A stretch of 64,000 bases of DNA. Source: Spirochaetae bacterium HGW-Spirochaetae-3. Its GTDB lineage: Bacteria; Spirochaetota; Spirochaetia; Treponematales; UBA12059. Position numbers and translations under genes: made by a program. The stretch lies in assembly GCA_002839315.1 (NCBI GenBank), contig PGXV01000006.1, positions 125,176-189,175 on the forward strand, in the 5' to 3' direction. Shown here piece after piece: positions 10,301 through 17,766 of the stretch; within the stretch, counting starts at the first letter, position 1, and every line of letters starts with the position of its first letter. The notes under the pieces are model-generated. The model was not told where the DNA came from. It searched no databases and saw only the letters and a program-made list of their open reading frames with translations.

Positions 10301-10551
10301 CCGAAGCGTCGTTCGACCTTGAAGCCCTTCATCGTCTTGTAGCGGGGGATGATATCTTTTATCGTGCCCGGGACGAAGTGCCCGAAATGGGGTAGCCCTG
10401 TAGCGAAGGGGGGGCCGTCATAGAAGACGTACTCGGGAGAGCCGTCGCGCTCCGAGATGGATCGCTCGAAGACGTCGTGCTCCTTCCAGAACGCGAGGAC
10501 CGTTTCCTCCATCGAAGGGAAACTGGCTTTTGAATCTACAGGCTCGTACAT
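7393..10551 (-). CDS. ileS: Isoleucyl-tRNA synthetase (long, eukaryote-like type)
   Basis: Charges tRNA-Ile in the cytosol. The class-I signatures are present: GLPHFGHFVPG near residue 53 (the HIGH element) and KKMSKSQRN near 605. Between them is a CP1 editing domain, and zinc-like cysteine pairs occur (CPRC, then CPDCGKTVC and CSCG). The 1052-aa length and long C-terminal domain match the archaeal/eukaryote-like IleRS class, which is intrinsically tolerant to mupirocin in other bacteria; that property is inferred for this protein. ATG 10551 is preceded by GGAGGAGCATCC. The gene is divergent from the beta-helix lipoprotein and ends in a strong terminator. Confidence 0.97.
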   Translation of the reverse strand: MYEPVDSKASFPSMEETVLAFWKEHDVFERSISERDGSPEYVFYDGPPFATGLPHFGHFVPGTIKDIIPRYKTMKGFKVERRFGWDCHGLPVENLIEKELGLDSKTDIERFGVANFNEACRSSVLRYVQEWRTIMTRAGRWVDFDNDYKTMDPDYMESIWWVVKSLWDKGLVYEGHYILPYCPRCSTVLSNHELALGGYKDVHDPAITLKFKVKAAPKGLDGLPDGSTYLLAWTTTPWTLPSNLALCLGPDIDYVLVKDNAERYILAESRLGAYYKEGQLPEILWRKKGSELAGIEYEPLFPYFAELAAQNAFRTYTGGHVTTEDGTGIVHTAPGFGEEDHEVLKGTGVPTVCPIDAECKFTAEVSDYAGRFVKDCDKDIMERLKAEGKLAKRDQILHAYPHCWRCEHPLIYRAVGSWFVKIDPIKPKFIAANQKIHWEPAHIKNGRFGKWLEGARDWAISRSRYWGNPLPIWKCPDCGKTVCVGSRAELERLSGVRLTDLHKHFVDEVTMPCSCGSTMARIPEVLDCWFESGSMPYAQVHYPFENKEHFEGHFPADFISESLDQTRGWFYSLTVLAAALFDRPAFQNCIVSGMVLAADGKKMSKSQRNYTDPMEAINKFGADALRLYLMGSPVLRADDLCFTDDGVREIVKSILLPLWSAYGFFVTYANIDKIEPGEAPISAANPMDRWILSRCETMVRAVGAGLEGYDMQAAIGPMLDFIDALNNWYIRRSRRRFWRSENDGDKVEAYATLYRVLRRLALCMAPVTPFITETMWTNLRGDGSNEDAPRSIHLASYPEYDERYRDEDLEWKMEAVRKAVTMGRSLRYQHELKIRQPLAAVHLVTKDARERAVLLEMEDIIRDELNVKEVIFRDDEEELVEYQAKANFRALGKELGKDMKAGAAMVEALSPKQIASLLSGSTLVIEVAGRHVELTLDKVEVRRQEKAGLRVVNEGTLTVALDAQISQALLDEGNARDLVRGVQTLRKDSGLAVTDRIRLSVFGSDELKRAFDAFGDFVSGETLTVALRWEAIPGQVDIEAGDDSWKVALEKA

Positions 10552-10674
10552 GGATGCTCCTCCGGGACGATGTGACGACGGATTATGCCATAAAGGAAGG
10601 CGTTAGCGCCAGCGGTGAGTATGCTATACTGCGGCGCTTACGTAGTTGTGTGGCCTATTTCGAGGGAGAAAAAA
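10552..10674. promoter_or_regulatory. Divergent promoter region, ileS / lipoprotein gene
   Basis: On plus, TATACT (10625-10630) is a good -10 with a weak -35 (TTAGCG at 10603). The lipoprotein ATG at 10675 is preceded by GGGAG. On minus, CATAAT upstream of the ileS ribosome-binding site GGAGGAG is a possible -10. No operator-like palindrome is evident. Confidence 0.5.
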
Positions 10675-12384
10675 ATGTTTCATGCAAGACCAAACTACGC
10701 GTCGCGTACGCGTTCTATTCGCGGCGCCACGACGACGGCGCTGATAGTCGTCATGGTTCTTTCCCAGGCCGGATGCGGTTCGTCGCTGGACGCCGCGTCC
10801 TCGCGGCGGAAGTCGGGAGCCGTGACGGAGCTTGAGGCCCAGGCCCTGGCGGACGCCCGGGCCGCCGAAGCCGCAGCGGCAGCGGCCGCGGCCGAAGCCG
10901 CGGCTGGAACCGGCGCGATGACGGAAGAGGAAAAAGCCGCCGCGGAGCGGCAGGCTGAAGCCGAGAGGATAGCGGCTATCGATGTTCCGCCCCCTATCCT
11001 GTCCGGTCCCCCCCAGGGCGTCTACGCCGCGGGCGTCACCGTGAGCGCGTCCGTGCAGCAGGCGGAAGCCAGGCTCGTCTATACGCTTGACGGCAGCGCT
11101 CCCGTGCCGGGAAAGGGCGAGGAGTATACGGGTCCCGTCAGTATCCCGGCGAGCGCCGTCCTGCGGATCGCGGCCTACGTCCCGGGCGGCAAGGCGTCGC
11201 GGACCGTGTCGGCCGAGTATACGATAGGTGAAATATGCGCCGCGTCCGGAGCGTCCGGCGACGGTAGGCGCGGAGCGCCTATGGGCGACCTCGCCGCGGC
11301 GCTGGAGAAGGCCGTCGCCCTGGGCTTGCCCGTAGTCAAGCTGGCGGCCGGCTCCACGTTCGCGGGGTCGCTCGATATCGGCGCCCCCATAGACTTGTCC
11401 GGCGGCTGGAATCGGGGCTTCTCCGCCCGAACGGGCGAGCGCAGCGCCATCGTCGGCCGCGAGTTCGACGGTACGACCAAGAAGGCGCCGGGATACGCGC
11501 TTAGGGTTTCGGGAGCCAAGGCGAATTCCGGCGTCAGGATCGAGCGCGTCGAATTCCGCGGAGGCTCCGCCTCGTATTCCGCCGGCCTCGTCGTGGCCGA
11601 CGGCGCTACCCCGAGCCTCGTCGATTGCCGAGCATTCGGCGGAGACGGTAGCTACGGGTACGGCGCCGCTGTGCTCTCCGGCGCCGCCCCGAGCTTCCGG
11701 TCATGCAGGCTGTCGGGCGGGGACGGCGCCACGTCGTACGGCCTGTCCGTCGACTCGGCCCGCGCGACCGTCGCCTCTTCCTTCCTGCTCGCGGGCGCGG
11801 GCGCCGTCGGCGGCTACGGCCTGTCGGCCACCGACGCCGCGGTCAAGGCGTCCAGCACGGTACTTGCGGGCAACGCGGCTAACGTAAGCTACGGCGCCGC
11901 GTTCTATAACTGCGAGGAATCGAGCCTGGAATCGTGCACCGCAGTCGGCGGCTCCGGCAAGGAATCCGCCGGCGTCTTCATCTCGGCCTGCAATCCCGCG
12001 ATAGAGGATTGCATCGTCGGCGCGTTCGGCGCGGCCAAGTCCTATGGCATCATCGATAATTACGGCGACTCGGCGCCGGCCCGCCTGAGCTCGGTCGTCT
12101 TCGTCGGCTGCTCCGGCGGCCTGTACTACGACGCCGATACGAAGATAGCCTACGCCGCCGTCTCCGCGACCGGCGGCCTCGCCGCCCCTGACGGCTCCGC
12201 GCCCGCCAAGCCCAAGGCGACCGCCTGCGCCGTCGGCGACTTTACCCTGTCCGCCGCCGACGATTACGCCACTCCCCGGTCCGCCGCGATGCCCCAAGGT
12301 AAGCCCCTCGCCGGCGCCGCCGCGATAGACGTCACCGGCAAGGCCCGCACCGCCCCTTGGACGATAGGCGCCTACGAACTCTAG
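10675..12384 (+). CDS. Lipoprotein with chitobiase-C-like and beta-helix regions
   Basis: A 569-aa surface or periplasmic lipoprotein. The N-terminus is a late hydrophobic segment (ALIVVMVLSQAGC) that fits a relaxed spirochaetal lipobox. An Ala/Glu-rich coiled-coil-like stretch follows at about residues 45-100, then a domain resembling the chitobiase/hexosaminidase C-terminal fold (GVYAAGVTVSASVQQ, LVYTLDGSAPVPGKG, LRIAAYVPG) at about 110-185. The remainder is repetitive with Cys and Gly-rich turns (GVRIERVEFRGGSA, PSLVDCRAFGGDGSYGYG), as expected of a right-handed parallel beta-helix. Start 10675 was chosen over 10615 because GGGAG lies 8 nt upstream and the earlier start would lie at or before the -10 box. 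Role unknown; binding of a surface glycan is a guess. Confidence 0.7.
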   Translation: MFHARPNYASRTRSIRGATTTALIVVMVLSQAGCGSSLDAASSRRKSGAVTELEAQALADARAAEAAAAAAAAEAAAGTGAMTEEEKAAAERQAEAERIAAIDVPPPILSGPPQGVYAAGVTVSASVQQAEARLVYTLDGSAPVPGKGEEYTGPVSIPASAVLRIAAYVPGGKASRTVSAEYTIGEICAASGASGDGRRGAPMGDLAAALEKAVALGLPVVKLAAGSTFAGSLDIGAPIDLSGGWNRGFSARTGERSAIVGREFDGTTKKAPGYALRVSGAKANSGVRIERVEFRGGSASYSAGLVVADGATPSLVDCRAFGGDGSYGYGAAVLSGAAPSFRSCRLSGGDGATSYGLSVDSARATVASSFLLAGAGAVGGYGLSATDAAVKASSTVLAGNAANVSYGAAFYNCEESSLESCTAVGGSGKESAGVFISACNPAIEDCIVGAFGAAKSYGIIDNYGDSAPARLSSVVFVGCSGGLYYDADTKIAYAAVSATGGLAAPDGSAPAKPKATACAVGDFTLSAADDYATPRSAAMPQGKPLAGAAAIDVTGKARTAPWTIGAYEL

Positions 12385-12503
12385 CAGGCAAGACCGGGCC
12401 GCGCAGCGGTCTCGGTCGCCCGTAACCGTACCCGGTCGCCCAGAAACCGTAGCGACGACGCGCGAAGCGCGCTCGTCGCCCCCTAACGACCCCTGGTTCC
12501 CGC

Positions 12504-12553
12504 CCCGAAATTAAGCGGCACGCGCCAAGGCGCGCGCCCGCTTGAATTTCGGG
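12504..12553. repeat. Long imperfect inverted repeat
   Basis: Arms 12504-12526 and 12529-12553 pair almost completely around a two-base centre, with one mismatch and two single-base bulges. It sits between convergent genes in a 199-nt gap and would form a very stable hairpin in RNA from either strand. It has no T-tract of its own. Confidence 0.7.
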
Positions 12554-12555
12554 CG

Positions 12556-12591
12556 GCGATCGCGGCCTACGGGCCCGCGATCGCTATTTTT
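12556..12591 (+). terminator. Hairpin with T-tract after the lipoprotein gene
   Basis: A 10-bp stem (GCGATCGCGG at 12556-12565, complement 12575-12584) with a 9-nt loop, followed by TATTTTT. It works as an intrinsic terminator on the plus strand and overlaps the stop codon of the convergent cyclase gene. Confidence 0.7.
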
Positions 12592-15295
12592 CCGTAAGGC
12601 TGAACACTCCGTCCCAGTCCGGGGCGGGCGGCTTCAGCGAGAATACCTCGCACTTCTTGATATACGATTTCGTCGGCCCGTCGTCCGGCCGTTCGGCCGC
12701 CATTGCCAGTAGCAGCTTCGTCGCCTTCTTCCAATCGCGCAGGTCGAAGGCCTCGTGGGCCTCTTCGAAGCGAGCGAGGAAGTCGAGCGTGTCGGGCGTC
12801 GCCTCCGACCTGAACCCGAGGAGCTCCCACAACTGGACGGGCGTGTTGATGCCGACCACGCGGACCTTGTCGAATCGCCGTACCAGGAATTCGTCGCCGG
12901 TCTCCTTGTAGGTATCGTCGGACATCAATATCCAGCTACCGTACTGCTTGTTGACGCCCTCGAGCCTGGCCGCGAGGTTAACCGCGTTGCCCATGATGGT
13001 GTAGTCCATCTTTCGCTCTGTGCCCATGTTGCCTACGACCATGTCGCCGGTGTTGAGGCCGATGCGCGTCAGCAGCGGGTTTGGCGTCATCTTGTCGGCC
13101 ATGAAGCGCTCGTTCAGCTCGTTTTCCTTGCGCTTCATCTGGATAGCCGAGCGGCACATCAGCGTCGCGTGCTCCTTGTATCCGAGCGGCGCGCCGAAGA
13201 ACGATATGATGGCGTCGCCCTCGTACTTGTCTATCGTCCCGCGGTTCTCGAGGATGATGTCGCTCATGCCGGACAGGTAGATGTTCAGTAGCTTGACGAG
13301 CTGCTCTGCGTCGAGCGCCTCGGATATCGTCGAGAAGCCGCGGACGTCGGTGAACATCGCGCTGATCCACTTCTTCTGGCCGCCGAGCTTCAGCATCGAC
13401 GGGTCGGAGATGATCTCGTTGATGACGTCGCCGGAGAGATAGGTGCCGAAGGCCTTGCGGAGGAAGCTCTTCTCGCGCTCGGACAGGATGAACTCGAGGA
13501 GCGAGTATACGAGGAACGACGAGAACGTCGCGAGCAACGGAGACATGACCGCGACGTAGATACCGGATACATGGAACACCGCGTAATCCGCGACGAACAC
13601 CGCGACCGTCGCGCCCAGGCCGACGAATATCTGGTTCTTCGTCGACAGCTTCCCGGCGAGCAGCAGCACGCCGCCCGCGAGCGCGAGCGATAGGAGCGAG
13701 GATATCCACAGCGGGGCTTCCGACAGGAAATCCTGCTGGAGAATCGTGTTCGCTACCACGGCGTGCGTGCCTACGTTCTCGTATTTCTCGTTGAACGGGT
13801 TGACGCCGAAGTCCGTCGTGCCCGTGCTCGTCCAGCCGATGATGCAGAAAGCGCCCGCGAGCTTGGCGCGGAGGCTGGCGTCCATCTCGACGTGGCGGCC
13901 ATAGTCGCCGGCCGTTTTCTTCCAGAGCAGCTCGAAATCGTTCTTCATCTTGTCGTACAGCTCGGCGTACCCGGGATCGTCGGCGTCGCGGGCCGCGTCG
14001 AACAACGGCGGTACGGTCTCTCCGTAGCCCTCTCCGATGAACGCCGCTACGGTTTCCCAGTATTCGCGCCGCGACAGGAGCCACGTCGCCCTATCCTCAT
14101 CGGCGCCGCTCTCCAGAGCCGCGTGCCTGTACGCCTCCGATCGGTCCCAAGCCTCGAGGCACGCGTCGACCGGGGCGTATCCGGGACCGAGGGTCCATCC
14201 CTGGTTGGACTTGAGCCGCCGTAGGTTGTCGGCCGTGGATTCGCCGTCCGAGCGATAGGATAGCAGGTAATGGAACGCGATATGGTCGAAGCTGTCCTTG
14301 AAATCCGTCTTGGGCCACCTGATGAGCATCCGGCCTTCGCGGTCCAACGGGATGCTTACGTCGCGAACGCCGTCGGGGTATCGGGCGCCCTTGAGGATGA
14401 GCTCGCCGTCGCCGATGACCATCTCCGGCTCGCCGAGCCGGCGCAGGAGCGGCGATATCGCGAGCTGGAGGTATGTCTTGCCGTCCACCACATCGAAGAG
14501 CCGTATGCGCCTGCGGACGCCGTCCGGGTCGATCTCGACGTTGGTGAACCCGGCGTTACGCGACATGGTGCTGATCTCGGGTATCGGAATGAGGAAGCCC
14601 GTCGTCTCGCTCGGCTGGCCGCCCTCTATGCGGACATTGGGGTAGACGTAGCGCTCCTCCGCGATAGGTAGCCGTTCGGCGAATATCTCGCTCATGGCCG
14701 ACTGCTGAATGTTGAGGGTGGTGTACGAATTGCCGAACAGCCGCATGGCCTGGCCGAGGTACACGTCGTTCTCTATGGCGACGAGACTGGTCTTGCCGTA
14801 CAGATCGTCCCTGGCACCGTCGATGTACTCGACGAGGGCCGCTCCGTATTCTCCCGCGTCCGCGAGCGGAATGCGCTTGTTCGCGAGCGCCTGGAATACG
14901 TCCGCCATATTGGAGCCGATCTCCTCGAACGCCGTGGAGAATTCCGATCGCAGCGACCCTTGGAGATACGTGCTGTCCACGGTCATCGGACTCTTCTCCA
15001 GGTATTCGATATCGAACACGGTGTAGTCCGCGCCGAGCTCAGTCAGCGCTTCCAGTCCCTGGGCGAGCAAGCCGCGCGGCCATGGATACGTACCGATCTT
15101 GTCTATGGAGGTATCGTCGATATCGAGTAGCACGATGGACGAATCCTGCTTGACCGCCGGCTTTAGCCACAGGAAGAGGTCGTAGGCGTTGTGCTCTAGA
15201 TCCTGCCATGCGGGGAGCAGGTACAGGAGGGCGAATACCGCTCCGATGGCGAGCGGAAAAATGACGAGCCTACGGTGGATTCGTTTCTTCGGCAT
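12584..15295 (-). CDS. CHASE2-domain class III adenylate cyclase
   Basis: A 903-aa membrane signalling enzyme that would make cAMP. Order: N-terminal transmembrane helix (RLVIFPLAIGAVFALLYLL), a large extracytoplasmic CHASE2 sensor (about residues 40-500), a cluster of about three transmembrane helices (about 510-590), then a class III cyclase domain. The catalytic set is visible: metal Asp in FTDVRGFST and YEGDAIISFFG, adenine-selecting Lys in DKYEGDA and Asp in MDYTIMGNAVN, and Asn/Arg in NAVNLAARLEG. It therefore looks active and ATP-specific. ATG 15295 has GGAG six bases upstream; ATG 15307 overlaps that site. It is divergent from an SLH-like/beta-barrel/FecR set, a neighbourhood known for CHASE2 cyclases. 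Confidence 0.92.
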   Translation of the reverse strand: MPKKRIHRRLVIFPLAIGAVFALLYLLPAWQDLEHNAYDLFLWLKPAVKQDSSIVLLDIDDTSIDKIGTYPWPRGLLAQGLEALTELGADYTVFDIEYLEKSPMTVDSTYLQGSLRSEFSTAFEEIGSNMADVFQALANKRIPLADAGEYGAALVEYIDGARDDLYGKTSLVAIENDVYLGQAMRLFGNSYTTLNIQQSAMSEIFAERLPIAEERYVYPNVRIEGGQPSETTGFLIPIPEISTMSRNAGFTNVEIDPDGVRRRIRLFDVVDGKTYLQLAISPLLRRLGEPEMVIGDGELILKGARYPDGVRDVSIPLDREGRMLIRWPKTDFKDSFDHIAFHYLLSYRSDGESTADNLRRLKSNQGWTLGPGYAPVDACLEAWDRSEAYRHAALESGADEDRATWLLSRREYWETVAAFIGEGYGETVPPLFDAARDADDPGYAELYDKMKNDFELLWKKTAGDYGRHVEMDASLRAKLAGAFCIIGWTSTGTTDFGVNPFNEKYENVGTHAVVANTILQQDFLSEAPLWISSLLSLALAGGVLLLAGKLSTKNQIFVGLGATVAVFVADYAVFHVSGIYVAVMSPLLATFSSFLVYSLLEFILSEREKSFLRKAFGTYLSGDVINEIISDPSMLKLGGQKKWISAMFTDVRGFSTISEALDAEQLVKLLNIYLSGMSDIILENRGTIDKYEGDAIISFFGAPLGYKEHATLMCRSAIQMKRKENELNERFMADKMTPNPLLTRIGLNTGDMVVGNMGTERKMDYTIMGNAVNLAARLEGVNKQYGSWILMSDDTYKETGDEFLVRRFDKVRVVGINTPVQLWELLGFRSEATPDTLDFLARFEEAHEAFDLRDWKKATKLLLAMAAERPDDGPTKSYIKKCEVFSLKPPAPDWDGVFSLTEK

Positions 15296-15367
15296 CTTTA
15301 ACTCCATACGTGAAAAAATCTATTTATCGTAGTATACTCCCCACATATCCTTGTTGTAAGGTGTTAT
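15296..15367. promoter_or_regulatory. Bidirectional promoter with symmetric -10
   Basis: AGTATACT (15331-15338) is self-complementary, so each strand reads a TATACT -10 box at nearly the same position. It could serve both the cyclase on minus and the SLH-like gene on plus. The plus gene has AAGGTG upstream of its ATG at 15368. Confidence 0.55.
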
Positions 15368-15820
15368 ATGAAACGTTTTATTGTTATAACAGGATTCCTG
15401 CTCGTGGCCGTAATCGGCGCGGTAGCGCAATCCAACGAGTTCGTAGACGGACTACTCGAGTCGGACGCCGTAACCGTCGGCCAGGCCGCGTATCTCGTAC
15501 TCGTCGCCTCCGACAACCTGGGCGGCGATGCTGACGAGGCCAGGGCCTTCGAGCTCCTCGATAACTTCGGCTGGGCTCCGGAGGGCGCAACCGTCGATAC
15601 TCCCATCCTCATGAAGGACTACTCGTTCCTCCTCATGAACGCCTTCGGCCTTAAGGGCGGCTTCATGTACGGATTCTTCCCCTCTCCGAGGTACGCCTAT
15701 AGGCAACTGAAGTCGTCTCTCGTCATACAGGGCCGGTCGGATCCCGACATGACGGTAGTAGGCAATTCCGCCATACGGATGCTCGGTAGGGTGTTCGACA
15801 TCAAGGGGATATCGGAGTGA
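15368..15820 (+). CDS. Small secreted protein, SLH-like
   Basis: A 150-aa exported protein with signal MKRFIVITGFLLVAVIGAVAQ and a likely cut before SNEF. The mature part (TVGQAAYLVLVASDNLGG, then DTPILMKDYSFLLMNAFGL and SPRYAYRQL) resembles the paired helices of S-layer-homology-like modules found in spirochaetal envelope proteins. It is translationally coupled to the next gene: the beta-barrel gene starts at GTG 15817 and overlaps this stop by 4 nt. It probably helps place or anchor the outer-membrane protein, which is inference from position only. Confidence 0.6.
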   Translation: MKRFIVITGFLLVAVIGAVAQSNEFVDGLLESDAVTVGQAAYLVLVASDNLGGDADEARAFELLDNFGWAPEGATVDTPILMKDYSFLLMNAFGLKGGFMYGFFPSPRYAYRQLKSSLVIQGRSDPDMTVVGNSAIRMLGRVFDIKGISE

Positions 15821-16983
15821 AGCGCATCAATCTCGTTGCGATGGCGCTCGTCGCCATCGTCGCCGTAGGTCCCGCGACGGCGCTCGACTTCGGCCTCGAC
15901 ATTACCGAGAAGACATCGCTGTCGGGCGCGGGCGACGAAGTCGCGCTATACCAGAAAAACCAGGCCATAGCCTGGCTATCATTACCCGTCGGGGCGTATT
16001 CATCCTTGTACGCGTCGGCGCTGTACCAGTTCACCGGGGACTTCGAACTATCGCCTAACGCGTCGGCCGCGATCGTGCCGTATGCCTTTACCCTCGGGCG
16101 CTTCGAGCTGGAGGGATTCAAGAGCCTGGATTCCGGCTCGAGCCTCAAGTGGTCCGTCGGCCGCGTGCCGTTCCAGGACTACTCGGGCCGTATCGTCAAC
16201 TCCCTGCTCGACGGCGCCAAGGCAGAGCTGGCCCTCGGGACGACGCTCCTCTCCGCGTCGGCCGGCTACTCCGGGCTGATATTCAAGGACGACGCCAGCA
16301 TGCTTATCGACACCGACGATGATAACATAAATAGCGACGACGGCCTCGTATTCGCTCCGAAGCGGCTCGTGCTGTCTATGGGCGCCCGGTTCGTCGAGCT
16401 CTTGGCCCTGCACGATTTCGGCGTCGACGGCTGGGCCCAGTTCGACCTCGACTCCGGCGGCTCCGCCGTTACTCATACGCAGTACCTCGAGCCGTATATC
16501 GAGGGGCGCGTCGGCAGGACGCTACGCTGGCGGTTCTGGAGCGCGCTGGAACTCGGGCAGGATCCCGATTTCTTCTACGCGCTCGCTAGCGGCGCGCGTC
16601 TCAGGATGACGCTTCCCGAGACCTACGGCCTCCGATTGACCGGCGCCCTGTCTTGGGCCGGCGGCGACTACGACGGAACCGGCGCGATGGCGGCTTTCAA
16701 GCCCGTCACGTCAAGCTCGCTTTCGACCATAGGCACTACGCTGTTCAGCGACGCGCTCAGCGCGTCGGTCGACGCGCAGGTCTCGCCGGCGAGAGGACTT
16801 GCAGTCGGCTCCAACTGCGCCGCCGACTTCTCGGCGGACGGGTACCTCGGCTTCGAAATTTCCGGACGCGCCGCATACCGTCCCGTCAACGATTTTTCCG
16901 CCACCTTTACCGGCGGCGCCTTCATCCCGTCCGCAGGCGATCTCCAGTGGCTTCTGATGGTCACCGCCGAGGTCAAGCTATGA
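15817..16983 (+). CDS. Predicted outer-membrane beta-barrel protein
   Basis: A 388-aa protein with signal peptide MKRINLVAMALVAIVAVGPATA and a mature chain of alternating hydrophobic and polar residues ending in LLMVTAEVKL, as expected of a transmembrane beta-barrel. Strand-like segments include SLYASALYQFTG, GARLRMTLPETYGLRLTGAL and GYLGFEISGRAAYRPV. There is no recognisable ligand-binding signature. It starts with GTG inside the stop of the SLH-like gene and precedes the FecR gene by 55 nt, so the three appear co-transcribed and divergent from the CHASE2 cyclase. Confidence 0.7.
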   Translation: MKRINLVAMALVAIVAVGPATALDFGLDITEKTSLSGAGDEVALYQKNQAIAWLSLPVGAYSSLYASALYQFTGDFELSPNASAAIVPYAFTLGRFELEGFKSLDSGSSLKWSVGRVPFQDYSGRIVNSLLDGAKAELALGTTLLSASAGYSGLIFKDDASMLIDTDDDNINSDDGLVFAPKRLVLSMGARFVELLALHDFGVDGWAQFDLDSGGSAVTHTQYLEPYIEGRVGRTLRWRFWSALELGQDPDFFYALASGARLRMTLPETYGLRLTGALSWAGGDYDGTGAMAAFKPVTSSSLSTIGTTLFSDALSASVDAQVSPARGLAVGSNCAADFSADGYLGFEISGRAAYRPVNDFSATFTGGAFIPSAGDLQWLLMVTAEVKL

Positions 16984-17038
16984 CCCGTCTCCGCGATACC
17001 GCGACGAGCGCCGTCGTCGGCGGCGAAAGGAACCGTAC

Positions 17039-17707
17039 ATGAAGAAGCTTATACTCGCGATCACGACGCTCTTGATCCTATCGGCCGCCGTTCAGGCGGC
17101 GACCGTGACGGCGACCGTCGTAGAGATAGCCGGCAAGGTGGAATACCAGCTACCGGGGAAGGGGTGGAGGCCGGCGAAGGCCGGTGACGCGCTACCCAAG
17201 GGCACCATCATATCGACGGGCTTCAAGAGCACCGCGGTGCTCAAGGTAGGGACGTCCAGCATCACGGTCAAGCCGATAACCAGGCTGTCGCTCGAGGACC
17301 TTATCCAGTCGGATTCGGGGTCCCAGACGCAGCTCTTCCTGATGGCCGGACGCGTCAAGGCGGAAGTCACGCCCCAGGCCGGGAAGAAGATAGAGTTCCA
17401 GGTGAAGAGCGCGACCGCGACGGCGTCCGTTCGCGGCACCGGCTTCGAGTTCGACGGCATCAACCTGCTCGTCGATAAGGGCACCGTACAGCTCAGGACC
17501 CCATCCGGCATGATACGGTACGTCGGAGCCGGTGAGTTCAGCTACGTATCTGCCAACGGGTCCGTATCGGTCCCCGTCGCGGCGTCGATGGAGACCGGCC
17601 TGGACCGCATCGACGAGCTCGTGGATCAGGCTGATTCCGACGCGTCGGCGCTATCCCAGACCGTTCCGCTCAACCCGACCGCTAGCCTGATCTTTAATTT
17701 TATGTAA
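17039..17707 (+). CDS. FecR-domain periplasmic protein
   Basis: A 222-aa exported protein: signal MKKLILAITTLLILSAAVQA, then a FecR domain (about residues 22-170) with the usual pattern of a low-complexity strand start (VVEIAGKVEYQLPGKGWRPA), GDALPKGTIISTGFKSTAVL, the central ATASVRGTGFEF and a VDKGTVQLRTPSG segment. In classical systems FecR relays outer-membrane receptor signals to an anti-sigma module. No sigma factor is present here, and FecR domains also occur next to CHASE2 cyclases as periplasmic partners. AAAGGA lies upstream of ATG 17039. A terminator follows directly. Confidence 0.85.
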   Translation: MKKLILAITTLLILSAAVQAATVTATVVEIAGKVEYQLPGKGWRPAKAGDALPKGTIISTGFKSTAVLKVGTSSITVKPITRLSLEDLIQSDSGSQTQLFLMAGRVKAEVTPQAGKKIEFQVKSATATASVRGTGFEFDGINLLVDKGTVQLRTPSGMIRYVGAGEFSYVSANGSVSVPVAASMETGLDRIDELVDQADSDASALSQTVPLNPTASLIFNFM

Positions 17708-17723
17708 CGCCCGCCCTGACGAT

Positions 17724-17755
17724 AAGGCCGTCGGATCGCTCCGGCGGCCTTTTTT
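17724..17755 (+). terminator. Intrinsic terminator after the FecR gene
   Basis: A 12-bp stem with one G-T pair (17724-17735 / 17740-17751), loop TCGC and a run of six T. It closes the SLH-like/barrel/FecR transcript. Confidence 0.88.
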
Positions 17756-17766
17756 CGTTGCGAGAA

